From NCBI RefSeq assembly GCF_028898845.1, contig NZ_CP118574.1, positions 6,173,001 to 6,237,000 of the forward strand: DNA of 64,000 bases, given 5' to 3'. This document shows, in pieces, positions 12,608 to 21,520 of this stretch (its first letter is position 1; each line of letters opens with the position of its first letter). Both the position numbers and the translations under genes were made by a program. Under the pieces are notes generated by a model. It was not told where the DNA came from. It worked only from the letters and a program-made list of their open reading frames with translations, and did no database searches. Source of the DNA: Streptomyces sp. WZ-12. GTDB lineage: Bacteria > Actinomycetota > Actinomycetes > Streptomycetales > Streptomycetaceae.

Positions 12608-14053
12608 ATGGCCGGCATGCCCCCGATAGCCACCCCTTCCACGCTGTCCGCGACCGCGCGCCGGACGGCGGCGCCGGCCTGGCTGGTGATGCTGCTGGTC
12701 TGCGCCGGACAGTTCCTGGTCGTGCTGGACGTCTCCGTCGTCAACGTGGCGCTGCCCGCCATGCGGACCGGCCTCGGCCTGACCGAGCTGGGCCTCCAGT
12801 GGATCGTCAACGCCTATGTGATCACCTTCGCCGGTTTCATGCTGCTCGGCGGCCGGGCCGCCGACATCTTCGGCCGCAAGCGGATCTTCGTGGTGGGGCT
12901 GGCGCTGTTCACCGTCGCGAGCCTGGCCGGCGGACTCGCCCAGCAGCCCTGGCAGTTGATCGCCGCCCGCACCATCCAGGGCGTGGGCGCCGCGGTGCTC
13001 TCCCCGGCCACCCTCACCATCCTCACCACCTCCTTCCCGGCCGGCCCGGCCCGCACCCGGGCGATCGCGACCTGGACGGCGGTCGGCGCCGGCGGCGGCG
13101 CGGTGGGCGGCCTGGTCGGCGGCGTCCTCACCCAGTACCTGTCGTGGCGCTGGGTGCTGTTGATCAACGTGCCGGTGGGCGCACTGGTGTTGACCGGTGC
13201 GGCGCTGTGGCTGGCCGAGAGCCGGCACGGTTCCGGACGGCGGCTGGACGTGCCCGGCGCACTGCTGGTGACCGGCGGGCTGGGCCTGGTGGCGTACGGC
13301 ATCGTGCAGACCGAGACGCACGGTTGGGGATCGGCGGCCGCCCTGCTGCCGCTGGCCGCCGGACTGCTGGTGATCGCCGCCTTCGTCGCCGTCGAGGCGC
13401 GCACCAAGGCGCCGCTGATGCCGCTGGGGCTGTTCCGGCTGCGGTCGGTCTCCTCGGCGAACGCGGCGATGGTACTGTCCGGCGCCGCGATGTTCTCCAT
13501 GTGGTACTTCCTGTCGCTCTACACGCAGAACGTCCTCTCCTACAGCCCCCTCCAGGCCGGGCTCTCCTTCCTGCCGCACTCGCTGTCGATCGTGCTCGGC
13601 TCGAAGGCGGCGCCCCACCTGATGAACCGGCTCGGCGCCAAGACGCTGGCGGTCTGCGGCGCGGTGATCTCGCTGTGCGGGATGTTCTGGCAGAGCACGC
13701 TGACGGTCGACGGGACCTACCTCGGGACGATCCTCGGCCCCGGCATCCTGATGGCGCTGGGCGCCGGACTGACCGCGACGCCGACCGCCGCCATCGCCAC
13801 CTCCGGCGCCGGCCCCTCCGAACAGGGCCTGGTCTCCGGCCTGATCAACACCTCCCGTCAGATGGGCGGCGCGCTGGGCCTGTCGGTGCTCTCCACCGTC
13901 GCGGCCTCCCAGATCGCCGCCGGCCACGGCCGGGCGGCCCTGGCCAGCGGCTACGGCATGGCCTTCCTGGTCGGCGGGATGGTGCTGGTCGGCAGCATCG
14001 TGCTGATGCTCCTCGCGCTGCCCCGCCGGCGCGCGGACGCCGACCAGGGCTGA
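12608..14053 (+). CDS. MFS transporter, DHA2 (14-TM) drug exporter family
   Basis: About 481 aa from ATG 12608 (ATG 12617 is an alternative; ATG at 12557 would add a non-hydrophobic, Cys-containing leader). DHA2 hallmarks: L-D-V-S-V-V-N-V-A-L-P in helix 1, G-G-R-A-A-D-I-F-G-R-K-R between helices 2 and 3, and a helix-5 motif A-V-G-A-G-G-G-A-V-G-G-L. Hydrophobic segments continue to the C-terminus, consistent with 14 helices. A proton-driven exporter of unknown substrate in the cytoplasmic membrane. Convergent with the response regulator gene. Confidence 0.87.
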   Translation: MAGMPPIATPSTLSATARRTAAPAWLVMLLVCAGQFLVVLDVSVVNVALPAMRTGLGLTELGLQWIVNAYVITFAGFMLLGGRAADIFGRKRIFVVGLALFTVASLAGGLAQQPWQLIAARTIQGVGAAVLSPATLTILTTSFPAGPARTRAIATWTAVGAGGGAVGGLVGGVLTQYLSWRWVLLINVPVGALVLTGAALWLAESRHGSGRRLDVPGALLVTGGLGLVAYGIVQTETHGWGSAAALLPLAAGLLVIAAFVAVEARTKAPLMPLGLFRLRSVSSANAAMVLSGAAMFSMWYFLSLYTQNVLSYSPLQAGLSFLPHSLSIVLGSKAAPHLMNRLGAKTLAVCGAVISLCGMFWQSTLTVDGTYLGTILGPGILMALGAGLTATPTAAIATSGAGPSEQGLVSGLINTSRQMGGALGLSVLSTVAASQIAAGHGRAALASGYGMAFLVGGMVLVGSIVLMLLALPRRRADADQG

Positions 14054-14095
14054 AGCCGCCGCCGGGCCGCCCCCCCCGCGGCCCCAACGCGCCCG

Positions 14096-14710
14096 CTACA
14101 GCCAGCCGTTGCGGCGGGCCGCGCGGACCGCCTCCATGCGGTTGCGGGTGCCGGTCTTGCCGATGGCGGCCGAGAGGTAGTTGCGGACCGTGGCCTGCGA
14201 GAGGTGCAGCTTGGCGGCGATGTCGGCGATCGTCGCGCCGTCCACGGCGGCGGTCAGCACCTCGCGCTCGCGCGGGGTCAGCGGATTGGGCCCGGCGCTC
14301 AACGCGGCGGCGGCCAGCCCCGGATCGATCACCCGCTCCCCGGCCAGCACCCGGCGGATCGCCGCCGCCAGATCCTCCACCGGGCCGTCCTTCACCAGGA
14401 AGCCGGAGGCCCCGGCCTCCATGGCGCGGCGCAGATAGCCGGGCCGCCCGAACGTCGTGACGATCAGCACCTTGCACGACGGCAGTTGGTCGCGCAGCTC
14501 GGCGGCGGCGTCCAACCCGCTCAGGCCGGGCAGTTCGATGTCCAGCAGCGCGACGTCCGGCCGGGACGCCAGCGCCGTCGGGACGATCTCGTCGCCGGCC
14601 GGCACCTGGGCCACCACCTCCATGTCCGCTTCGAGGTCGAGCAGCAGCGCCAGCGCGCCCCGCATCATCCGCTGGTCCTCGGCCAGCAGGATCCTGATCA
14701 CCCGGCCCAC
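14096..14710 (-). CDS. NarL/LuxR-type response regulator (DesR-like)
   Basis: 204 aa. The receiver domain (1-120) has E11/D12, phospho-acceptor D57 in D-V-A-L-L-D-I-E-L-P-G, and the conserved Lys in L-V-K-D-G. The C-terminal LuxR helix-turn-helix starts at L-T-P-R-E-R-E-V-L and includes S-Q-A-T-V-R-N-Y-L. The start overlaps the end of the kinase gene by 13 bp, so kinase and regulator are one operon. The target is unknown; the exporter gene converging on it is a possible target. Confidence 0.9.
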   Translation of the reverse strand: MGRVIRILLAEDQRMMRGALALLLDLEADMEVVAQVPAGDEIVPTALASRPDVALLDIELPGLSGLDAAAELRDQLPSCKVLIVTTFGRPGYLRRAMEAGASGFLVKDGPVEDLAAAIRRVLAGERVIDPGLAAAALSAGPNPLTPREREVLTAAVDGATIADIAAKLHLSQATVRNYLSAAIGKTGTRNRMEAVRAARRNGWL

Positions 14711-15966
14711 TCCTCATCCGCCAGATCGCCCGCGCCCACCGGTAGTTCGGCGGTCACTCGGAAGCCGCGCCGGCCGTCGGGGCCGCTGCGCAGCGTGCCG
14801 CCCGCCGCGGCCAGCCGCTCGGCCAGCCCCGTCAGGCCCGTGCCGCCCACCGGCCCCGCGGCGGCGCCGGGCGAGGGGGCGGCCGCCCCGTCCGCGTCGG
14901 ACGATCCGGAGCCCAGGGGACCCCGCCCGTCGTCCGTGATCGTCAGCCGCACCCGCTCGTCGTCGGTGTGCACCTCGATCTCGCAGCGGGTGGCACCGCT
15001 GTGCCGGACGGCATTGGTGACGCCCTCCCGGACCACCCAGCCCAGCAGCGCCTCGGCCTGCGGCGGCAGCGGCGGACCGGCTCGCCGCACCACCGGCTCG
15101 ATGCCGGCGCCGTCCAACGCCGAGCGGGCCCGGTCGAGTTCGGTGCCCAGGCTGCCCTCGCGGTAGCCGCTGACCGCCTCCCGGACCTCGGTCAGCGCCT
15201 GCCGGCCCACCGCCTCGATGTCCGCGGCCTGGGCCAGCGCCGCGTCGAGGTCGCGGGGCGCCAGCCGGCGCACCGCCTCCGCCTTCACCACCACCACGGA
15301 CAGGGTGTGCCCCAGCAGGTCGTGCAGGTCGCGGGAGAACCGCAGCCGCTCCTTCTCCACGGCGCTGCGGGCCAGCTCCTGACGGGTGGCCCGCAGCTCG
15401 TTGATGGTGTCGAAGAGGCTGAGGACGGTGGCCGTCACCATTCCGGACAGGAACGTGCCGTAGCCGATGCCGAACGAGCCCCAGGGCTCGTCGCCGTGCC
15501 AGCCGGACAGGAACCCGGCCGAGCCGCTGAGCACGATCAGCCAGATCGCCAGCGGCTTGCCGCGCAGCGCCCGCACCGTGCCGGAGGCCAGCGACAGCAG
15601 CGGGAAGAACAGGAACCACTCGCCGCCGAAGCCGAGCGCGATGACGACGGTGACCACGGTCAGCGCGGCCAGGGCGTAGAGCGGGTAACGGGTGTCGCGC
15701 CGGCGGGGGTTGAAGGCGGAGAAGACGACCGAGATGTAGAGGGAGTTGAAGGTCAGCAGCCCGGCGCCGGCCAGCCAGGGATTGCCGGTCTTGCCCTGGA
15801 TGATGTTGGAGAACGCGCCCATCCCCATCAGCAGCCAGGGCAGGAAGGCGTACCGGCCGGGTCCCTTGTCCACCCGCTCGGTCGACTCCGCCGCCGTGCA
15901 CCCGTGCCGGTCCGCCGCGCCGTCGGGCGCCGCGTCCCGCTCCCGCCGTCCGCGCTCCGGCCTCAT
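14698..15966 (-). CDS. Sensor histidine kinase (HisKA_3, DesK-like)
   Basis: 422 aa from ATG 15966. The N-terminal sensor has about five to six hydrophobic segments (from F-L-P-W-L-L-M-G-M-G-A-F to F-L-S-G-M-V-T-A-T-V) and no large outside domain, as in DesK, which senses the membrane itself. The phospho-accepting His is in R-D-L-H-D-L-L-G-H-T-L-S. The ATPase domain shows the N box R-E-G-V-T-N-A-V-R-H-S and the G box G-G-T-G-L-T-G-L-A-E-R. A Gly/Ala/Ser insert lies before the G box. The frame is open further upstream, but that part is Arg-rich with no hydrophobic character. Partner: the overlapping response regulator. Confidence 0.88.
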   Translation of the reverse strand: MRPERGRRERDAAPDGAADRHGCTAAESTERVDKGPGRYAFLPWLLMGMGAFSNIIQGKTGNPWLAGAGLLTFNSLYISVVFSAFNPRRRDTRYPLYALAALTVVTVVIALGFGGEWFLFFPLLSLASGTVRALRGKPLAIWLIVLSGSAGFLSGWHGDEPWGSFGIGYGTFLSGMVTATVLSLFDTINELRATRQELARSAVEKERLRFSRDLHDLLGHTLSVVVVKAEAVRRLAPRDLDAALAQAADIEAVGRQALTEVREAVSGYREGSLGTELDRARSALDGAGIEPVVRRAGPPLPPQAEALLGWVVREGVTNAVRHSGATRCEIEVHTDDERVRLTITDDGRGPLGSGSSDADGAAAPSPGAAAGPVGGTGLTGLAERLAAAGGTLRSGPDGRRGFRVTAELPVGAGDLADEEWAG

Positions 15967-16279
15967 GTCGCCCACTGCCTCGTCCCGCTCACCGCTCCGT
16001 GCCCTTCCCTGTGATCTTCCCAGCCGCCGGCCGCCCGCGCTCGCGGCGCGTGACCGCCGAAGTGTGCCAGCCGGCCGGCCGGCACTGCCACTGTCTGCGG
16101 GCCCGGCGCGGCGGCGCCCCCCGTGCCGCCGCCGCGCGCGCCGCCCGACACCCACGACGTTACGGAGCGTCGCGACCCGGCGGCAGTGCCGAATGTGGGG
16201 AAAGACCACTGACAAATGTCACGGCCGGCGCGCGCCGTGTGGCGGGCGCGTTCCCGTAGGAGCCGCCACCGCACGGTAT

Positions 16280-16294
16280 CTGACATACCGTCAG
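16280..16294. promoter_or_regulatory. Palindrome CTGACATACCGTCAG, second copy
   Basis: Same motif as 8774-8788 (13 of 15 bases identical), here 48 bp upstream of the KstR-type box instead of adjacent to it. Confidence 0.5.
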
Positions 16295-16342
16295 GGGTCT
16301 TCCGAGTGCCGCCCGCATCGGCTATACATGACTGCCATCGGC

Positions 16343-16356
16343 TAGAACGCGTTCTA
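16343..16356. promoter_or_regulatory. KstR-type operator box, perfect palindrome
   Basis: TAGAACGCGTTCTA fits TNNAACNNGTTNNA and is a perfect palindrome, extended to CTAGAACGCGTTCTAG at 16342-16357. It lies about 115 bp before the MaoC start, so a leader separates box and gene. Confidence 0.72.
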
Positions 16357-16471
16357 GAAGAGTTGTGCCGACGAGCGCGGGCCCGCCGATCCGAGACGAC
16401 CCCGGCACGGCCGACGGTGCGGACGGCCGGGCCGGGGTCTCGACACCGTGGTGAAGGAGAGCAGCACCCCC

Positions 16472-17359
16472 ATGCCCATCGACGCCGCCAAGGCCACCTC
16501 CGCCGAGCCGCGGACCACCGAACTCGCCTGGGACCACAAGGACGTCCAGCTCTACCACCTCGGCATCGGCGCCGGCGCGGCCACCCCGGAGAGGCCGGGC
16601 GCCGCCACCGACCCCGACGAGCTCCGCTACACCCTGGAGAGCGCCCTGCACGTGCTGCCCAGCTTCGCCACCGTCGCCGGCGGGGGGATGGCGCTGGCCG
16701 GCGGCCTCTCCGCCCCCGGCATCGACGTCGACCTGGCCGCCGTCCTGCACGGCGGGCAGACCGTCACCGTGCACCGCCCGCTGCCCGTGCGCGGCCGCGC
16801 CACCCAGACCTCCACCGTCCCGGCCGTCTACGACAAGGGCAAGGCCGCCGTCATCGTGCTGCGCTCCGAAGTGGCCGACGAGGACGGGCCGTTGTGGACC
16901 TGCGACACCCAGATCTTCGTCCGCGGCGAGGGCGGCTTCGGCGGCGAGCGCGGCCCGTCGGTCCGCGGCGAACTGCCCGACCGGGCGCCCGACCTGACCA
17001 CCGAGCGCCTGGTCCGCGCCGACCAGGCGCTGCTCTACCGCCTGTCCGGCGACTGGAACCCGCTGCACGCCGACCCGGAGTTCGCCAAGCTGGCCGGCTT
17101 CGACCGGCCGATCCTGCACGGCCTGTGCTCGTACGGGGTGACGCTGAAGGCGGTGGTGGACGCCGCGCTGGGCGGCGACGTCACCCGGGTGCGGTCGTAC
17201 ACGGCGCGGTTCGCGGGCGTGGTGTTCCCCGGCGAGACGCTGCGGATCCGCCTGTGGCGCGAGGAGCGCGAGGGCGGCGGCCGCATCCGGGTCGCGGTCA
17301 CCGCGGTCGAGCGGGACGACGCGCCGGTCCTGGCGGACACCGTGGTCGAGCACGACTAG
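16472..17359 (+). CDS. MaoC-family 2-enoyl-CoA hydratase
   Basis: 295-aa double hot-dog protein. The hydratase-2 motif Y-R-L-S-G-D-W-N-P-L-H-A-D-P lies at 189-202, with Asp194 and His199 as the expected catalytic pair, followed by P-I-L-H-G-L-C. Expected reaction: water addition to trans-2-enoyl-CoA. ATG 16472 is used; AAGGAG lies 12 nt upstream, and GTG 16448 is the alternative. First gene of a MaoC - alcohol dehydrogenase - SDR group behind a KstR-type box, probably in the same regulon as the fused dehydrogenase and thiolase. Confidence 0.87.
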   Translation: MPIDAAKATSAEPRTTELAWDHKDVQLYHLGIGAGAATPERPGAATDPDELRYTLESALHVLPSFATVAGGGMALAGGLSAPGIDVDLAAVLHGGQTVTVHRPLPVRGRATQTSTVPAVYDKGKAAVIVLRSEVADEDGPLWTCDTQIFVRGEGGFGGERGPSVRGELPDRAPDLTTERLVRADQALLYRLSGDWNPLHADPEFAKLAGFDRPILHGLCSYGVTLKAVVDAALGGDVTRVRSYTARFAGVVFPGETLRIRLWREEREGGGRIRVAVTAVERDDAPVLADTVVEHD

Positions 17360-17461
17360 CCGCGCACGCCAAGCCCGTCCGGCGCCGGGCGCGCGGCCGC
17401 CGGGCCGCGGCGACACGCCGGGCGGGGCCGGAAAGCCGTACGTACGAGAGGAGGCGCTCGC

Positions 17462-18538
17462 ATGCGCGCAGCCGTACAGCACGAGACGGGACACAGCGAG
17501 CTGGAGGTGCTCGACGACGTCGAGGCGGTGGGGTTCGGGCCCGGCCGGGTCCGGATCCGCATCCGGGCCACCGGACTGTGTCACTCCGACCTCTCCGCGA
17601 TGAGCGGGGTGCTGCCCCAACCCACGCCGTTCGTCCCCGGGCACGAGGGGGCCGGGGAGATCCTCGACGTCGGCGACGGGGTCACCGACCTGAAGGCCGG
17701 CGACCGGGTCCTGATGTGCTGGCTGCCCGCCTGCGGGAGCTGCCCGTCCTGTCGGCGCGGCCAGAGCCACCTGTGCCTGGCCGGCTTCATGAACGCCGGC
17801 ACCCCCAACTTCCGGCGCCCGGGCGGAGACGTCTTCGGCTTCGCCGGGACCGGCACCTTCGCCGAGGAGGTGGTGGTCGCCGCCAACTGTGCGGTCCCGA
17901 TCCCCGACGACGTCCCCTACGAGATCGCCGCCCTGATCGGCTGCGGGGTCACCACCGGGCTCGGTGCCGCCTTCAACACCGCCAAGGTGGAGGCCGGTTC
18001 GTCGGTCGCGGTGATCGGCTGCGGCGGCGTCGGCATCTCCGTCCTCCAGGGGGCGCGGGCCTGCGGCGCCGCCCAGATCGTCGCCGTCGACCCGGTGGCG
18101 AGCCGCCGGGAGGCCGCCCTCCGCTTCGGCGCCACCGAGGCCGTCGCCCCGGACGGACTCGCCGACGCCAAGGCCAGGATCACCGCCGGCGAGGGCTTCG
18201 ACTACGTCTTCGAGGTCGTCGGAAAGTCCGCCACCGCCCGCACCGCCTACGAGACCACCCGGCGCGGCGGCACCCTCTGCGTGGTCGGCGCCGGCGCGCT
18301 GGACGACACCTTCCAGGTCAGCATGTTCGAGCTGTTCTTCGACGAGAAGCGGATCCTGCCGTCCCTCTACGGGGGCGCGGACGTGCTGCGCTCCTACGAG
18401 CGGGCCATCGCCCTGTGGCGGGCCGGCCGGATCGACCTCGAAGGGCTGATCACCCACCGGGTCCGGCTCGACGGCATCAACGACGCCCTGGACCAGATGC
18501 GTTCGGGCACCGCGCTGCGCACCTGCATCGAGATCTGA
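17462..18538 (+). CDS. Zinc-dependent alcohol dehydrogenase (MDR family)
   Basis: 358 aa. Catalytic zinc ligands C40 (G-L-C-H-S-D) and H61-E62 (P-G-H-E-G-A-G). Structural zinc cysteines C91, C94, C97 and C105 in P-A-C-G-S-C-P-S-C-R-R-G-Q-S-H-L-C. The Rossmann motif is V-I-G-C-G-G-V-G-I-S. Oxidises an alcohol with NAD(P). GAGGAGG lies 8-14 nt before the ATG. It lies between the MaoC and SDR genes; in this setting it may oxidise a side-chain alcohol or CoA-linked hydroxyl (inference). Confidence 0.87.
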   Translation: MRAAVQHETGHSELEVLDDVEAVGFGPGRVRIRIRATGLCHSDLSAMSGVLPQPTPFVPGHEGAGEILDVGDGVTDLKAGDRVLMCWLPACGSCPSCRRGQSHLCLAGFMNAGTPNFRRPGGDVFGFAGTGTFAEEVVVAANCAVPIPDDVPYEIAALIGCGVTTGLGAAFNTAKVEAGSSVAVIGCGGVGISVLQGARACGAAQIVAVDPVASRREAALRFGATEAVAPDGLADAKARITAGEGFDYVFEVVGKSATARTAYETTRRGGTLCVVGAGALDDTFQVSMFELFFDEKRILPSLYGGADVLRSYERAIALWRAGRIDLEGLITHRVRLDGINDALDQMRSGTALRTCIEI

Positions 18539-18564
18539 CGTCGACGGGACGGGAGAGGACACGC

Positions 18565-19506
18565 ATGGCACAGCCACTGGAGGGCCTGACCGCGCTCGTC
18601 ACCGGCGCCGGGCGCGGCCTGGGCCGGGCCGAGGCCCTGGAACTCGCCCGGCTCGGCGCCCGGGTCGTCGTCAACGACTTCGGCCAGCCGGGCAGGGATG
18701 GTTCGGGGGCGGCCTCGGGGGCGCCGGCCGAAGCCGTCGCCGAGGAGATCCGCGCGGCCGGCGGCCAGGCCGTCGCGCACACCGGCGACGTCGCCGACCA
18801 CCAACAGGCCGGCACGCTCGTCCAGTTGGCGATCGACACCTACGGCCGACTGGACGTCCTGGTCAACAACGCGGGCATCCTGCGCGACCGGATGGTGTTC
18901 TCGATGACCGAGGACGAGTGGGACTCGGTGATCCGGGTGCACCTCAAGGGCCACTTCAACACCACCCATTTCGCCGCCGCGCACTGGCGCGCCCGCTCCA
19001 AGGCGGCCGGCGGCCCGGTCTTCGGCCGGATCGTCAACACCTCCTCCGAGGCGTTCCTCGCCGGCTCGGCCGGCCAGCCCAACTACGCGGCGGCCAAGGG
19101 CGGCATCGTGGGCCTGACCACCTCCACGGCGCTGGCGCTGGCCAAGTACGGCGTGACCGCCAACGCCATCTGCCCGCGCGCCCGCACCCGGATGACCGAG
19201 GACGTCTTCGCCGGCTTCGCGGTCCCCGAGGAGGGCCGGCCCGACCCGTTGGCGCCCGAGCACGTCGCGCCGCTCGTCGGCTACCTCGCCTCGCCGGCCG
19301 CCGCCGGCATCAACGGCCAACTCCTGGTCGTCCACGGCGGCATGGTCGCGATCGCCGAACGCCCGCGGATCGCCGCGAAGTTCGACACCGCAAAGGACGT
19401 CTTCAGCTACGAGGAGTTGGACGGCCTGCTCACCCCGTACTACGCGGGGCGGCCGGCCCACGAGACCTTCGCGGCCGCCGAGGTGCTGGGCCTCAAGCAC
19501 GACTGA
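18565..19506 (+). CDS. SDR-family 3-hydroxyacyl-CoA / 17-beta-hydroxysteroid dehydrogenase type
   Basis: 313-aa short-chain dehydrogenase. NAD site T-G-A-G-R-G-L-G at 13-20, N-N-A-G-I-L motif, catalytic Ser in V-N-T-S-S-E-A and Tyr/Lys in N-Y-A-A-A-K-G-G. The extended form with N-D-F-G after strand 2 and a tail past residue 250 resembles the dehydrogenase domain of peroxisomal multifunctional enzyme 2 and mycobacterial Hsd4A. Expected to oxidise 3-hydroxyacyl-CoA after MaoC hydration. Start chosen at ATG 18565, with GGGAGAGG upstream and 26 bp after the alcohol dehydrogenase stop. Confidence 0.87.
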   Translation: MAQPLEGLTALVTGAGRGLGRAEALELARLGARVVVNDFGQPGRDGSGAASGAPAEAVAEEIRAAGGQAVAHTGDVADHQQAGTLVQLAIDTYGRLDVLVNNAGILRDRMVFSMTEDEWDSVIRVHLKGHFNTTHFAAAHWRARSKAAGGPVFGRIVNTSSEAFLAGSAGQPNYAAAKGGIVGLTTSTALALAKYGVTANAICPRARTRMTEDVFAGFAVPEEGRPDPLAPEHVAPLVGYLASPAAAGINGQLLVVHGGMVAIAERPRIAAKFDTAKDVFSYEELDGLLTPYYAGRPAHETFAAAEVLGLKHD

Positions 19507-19535
19507 CGCGCGCACCGCGGACGCCCGGGACACGG

Positions 19536-19584
19536 AACGGCCGTGGCCGCCGCCCGCACGATGCGGGTGGCGGCCACGGCCGTT
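19536..19584. terminator. Long bidirectional hairpin terminator
   Basis: 23-bp stem (AACGGCCGTGGCCGCC... pairing with ...GGCGGCCACGGCCGTT), one wobble, 3-nt loop. It sits between the convergent SDR gene and the small minus-strand gene at 19604. Confidence 0.88.
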
Positions 19585-19603
19585 GAGCTCTCCGGTCCGC
19601 TCC

Positions 19604-19759
19604 TCAGGTCTGCGCCTGGTGGTCGCGGCGGTGCCGCCCCTGCGCGGCCTGCCCCTCTTCCGAGGTGGCGGCCGGGCCGCGGTGCCTGCCGGAGCCTGCG
19701 GCCTCGGCGGCTGCCTCCTGGAGGCGCGCCTGGGTCGTGTCGGTTCGGGCTTCGGACAT
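19604..19759 (-). CDS. Small hydrophilic protein, coupled to upstream gene
   Basis: 51 aa, starting M-S-E-A-R-T-D-T-T-Q-A-R and ending G-R-H-R-R-D-H-Q-A-Q-T. Rich in Ala, Gln, Arg and Glu, no signal or membrane segment. GGAG falls in the last codons of the upstream gene, whose stop is 8 bp before this ATG, so the two are probably translated from one mRNA. Third-position G/C is high. No family recognised. Confidence 0.6.
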   Translation of the reverse strand: MSEARTDTTQARLQEAAAEAAGSGRHRGPAATSEEGQAAQGRHRRDHQAQT

Positions 19760-19767
19760 GAAAAGAG

Positions 19768-21294
19768 TCACTCCGTCAGATCGCTTATGGCTGTACGCGT
19801 CGGGACCTCCGCCGGCTCCCGCCGGGACGCGTCCCGTGCGGTGCCGTCGGTGGCCGGGTCAACCGGCTGCACAGCCCCCGCCGGAATACTAACGGGGCGG
19901 GAATCAGCGCTCCACTGTGGCTCTCGGGACGGGAGAGGCGCCTGTTGCAGAGGAACTGGCCTGCACAGGCGGGGATGCGCAGGCCCGTCGTGCGGTTCCG
20001 CGCTGCGGGACTTCGGTTGTGGAGATGCTGTGGAGTTGACGCCGTTATCGCCCGCATCCGGGGCAATTTCCGCACCGCCGACGCCCTTCGGAACCGCCGG
20101 AATCTTTGCGTCCGCAATGGCGTTGGGGGTGGTGGTGCCGGAGGGAGCGGTATCGGACGCGGCGGCGCCGGTCGAGCTGGCGCCGGGCGGTGCGCCGGCC
20201 GCCCCGGCGTCCGGCGCCTCGGCCGGAATCATCCGCTCCGCAACCGGCCCCAGCGGTATGGCCATCCGGGCCACCCCGCACGGCACCGCCGCCGTCGCGT
20301 ACGGAAGCAGCAGCTCGCCCTCCGCCGTCCACCGGCCGCTGCCCGCCAACCAGCCGTCCGGGGCGGGGAATTGCCGCAACTGCCGCTGTGCGGGCCGCCA
20401 TACGCCCAGCCGGGGCCCGCCGGAGGCATCGCGGCCGTCGGGGTCGTCGCGACGGCCCGGGGCGTCGAGCCGGAACGCCACCGCGCAGCTCTCCGGGCGC
20501 AGCGTCCGCCCCGGTTGCACGGCGAACGGCGTCATCGTCGCCCCCGGCACCCGCAGGCACTCCGGGAACCGCACCGGCCGGCTGCTGCCCAACACGCCCC
20601 AGCCCACCCGCTCGTGGCCGGGGGCGTCGGAGCGGACCAGCAGCAGCCCGCTGTCCGGATCGGCGAGCAACAGCCGGTCGTCGCTCTCCTCGGTGATCTG
20701 GAGCAGCGGGCTGACCTCCCCGTCGCGCGCCAGGTCGACCACCACCGTCTTGGTGCGGCCGGCCAACTCCCGGTCCACGGCCAGCAGTCGACCGTCGCGA
20801 TCCAGCCAGGCGCCGCCGGTGCAGCGGCCCGGCACCACGGCGACCCGCTCGGGGCCCGCCGCCCCGCCGTGCACCCGCCACACCGCGGTGTGCTCCGCGC
20901 CGGGCGCCAGCGCATAGCCGAGCCGGCCGCCGGGGGCGGGCGGCAGCAGCGCGAGCGCCCCGGCCGCCACCGCGCCGACCAGGACCTCGTGGGTGCCGGG
21001 CCCGGTGGGGGAGAGCACCGAGACGGTGAAACGGTCGGCGACCCGGCGGACGATCACCACCCGGCCGTCCGCGAGCGGCAGCAGCCCGCTGTCCGGCTCC
21101 TCGGGCTGGCTGCCCGCCAGCGGGACCGCGTACGGCTCCGGGCCGCCGATCGTCCAGCGCTCCGGGAACCAGCTCCCGGCGGCGTCGTCGTGCCGGGCGA
21201 GCCGGGCGGCGTACGAGCCGTCCGCCGCAAGGGTCAGCGCCGCGCGGGGCGGGCCGCCGGGCGCCGTGGTGTTCTCACTGGCACGGATCGTCAT
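19768..21294 (-). CDS. Hypothetical protein, propeller-like
   Basis: 508 aa from ATG 21294, chosen for GGGAGG just upstream. Residues about 20-360 contain repeated beta-blade-like stretches (L-P-L-A-D-G-R-V-V-I-V, R-L-L-A-V-D-R-E-L-A, R-L-L-L-A-D-P-D-S-G-L-L-L-V) typical of WD/YVTN-like propellers. Residues after 380 are Ala/Pro/Ser/Thr-rich and probably disordered. No signal peptide is evident. Divergent from the siderophore-binding lipoprotein. Function unknown; the propeller call is inference from the repeat pattern. Confidence 0.65.
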   Translation of the reverse strand: MTIRASENTTAPGGPPRAALTLAADGSYAARLARHDDAAGSWFPERWTIGGPEPYAVPLAGSQPEEPDSGLLPLADGRVVIVRRVADRFTVSVLSPTGPGTHEVLVGAVAAGALALLPPAPGGRLGYALAPGAEHTAVWRVHGGAAGPERVAVVPGRCTGGAWLDRDGRLLAVDRELAGRTKTVVVDLARDGEVSPLLQITEESDDRLLLADPDSGLLLVRSDAPGHERVGWGVLGSSRPVRFPECLRVPGATMTPFAVQPGRTLRPESCAVAFRLDAPGRRDDPDGRDASGGPRLGVWRPAQRQLRQFPAPDGWLAGSGRWTAEGELLLPYATAAVPCGVARMAIPLGPVAERMIPAEAPDAGAAGAPPGASSTGAAASDTAPSGTTTPNAIADAKIPAVPKGVGGAEIAPDAGDNGVNSTASPQPKSRSAEPHDGPAHPRLCRPVPLQQAPLPSREPQWSADSRPVSIPAGAVQPVDPATDGTARDASRREPAEVPTRTAISDLTE

Positions 21295-21435
21295 CGGTGC
21301 CACCTCCCGTCGGGACGTTAGTTTTCGCACTTCCGGCCGATCAACGAGAGTTGCCGCTCTTCACGCATAAGGGTGGCCCTTGTCCGGTTCGCCGGTAAGG
21401 AGAGGGGTGGGTGTGCTCAGTGATTCAAGGATGCT

Positions 21436-21454
21436 TAAAGTTAGGGCGACCTAA
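21436..21454. promoter_or_regulatory. Iron box (DmdR/IdeR-type)
   Basis: TAAAGTTAGGGCGACCTAA matches about 13 of 19 positions of the DtxR-family box TTAGGTTAGGCTAACCTAA, with both conserved half-sites TTAGG and CCTAA. It lies about 67 bp upstream of the binding-protein gene, suggesting iron repression. Confidence 0.72.
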
Positions 21455-21520
21455 GTTGCCGTCGGCGGCGGGGCGGCTCCGCCCTGCCCGCCCGGCGCCC
21501 CCTCGATCTGGAGTGACGCG

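Larger units (their letters stand above)
15967..16471. other. Divergent intergenic region with operators
   Basis: About 500 bp between the kinase and MaoC genes. 15967-16270 is G+C-rich with no recognisable gene. 16280-16356 holds the palindrome and the KstR-type box described separately. Confidence 0.5.

Noticed and set aside
16216..19506. Plus-strand open frame spanning MaoC, alcohol dehydrogenase and SDR genes
   Set aside because: Out of frame with MaoC and the alcohol dehydrogenase. Only its last part (from 18565) is a gene, the SDR.
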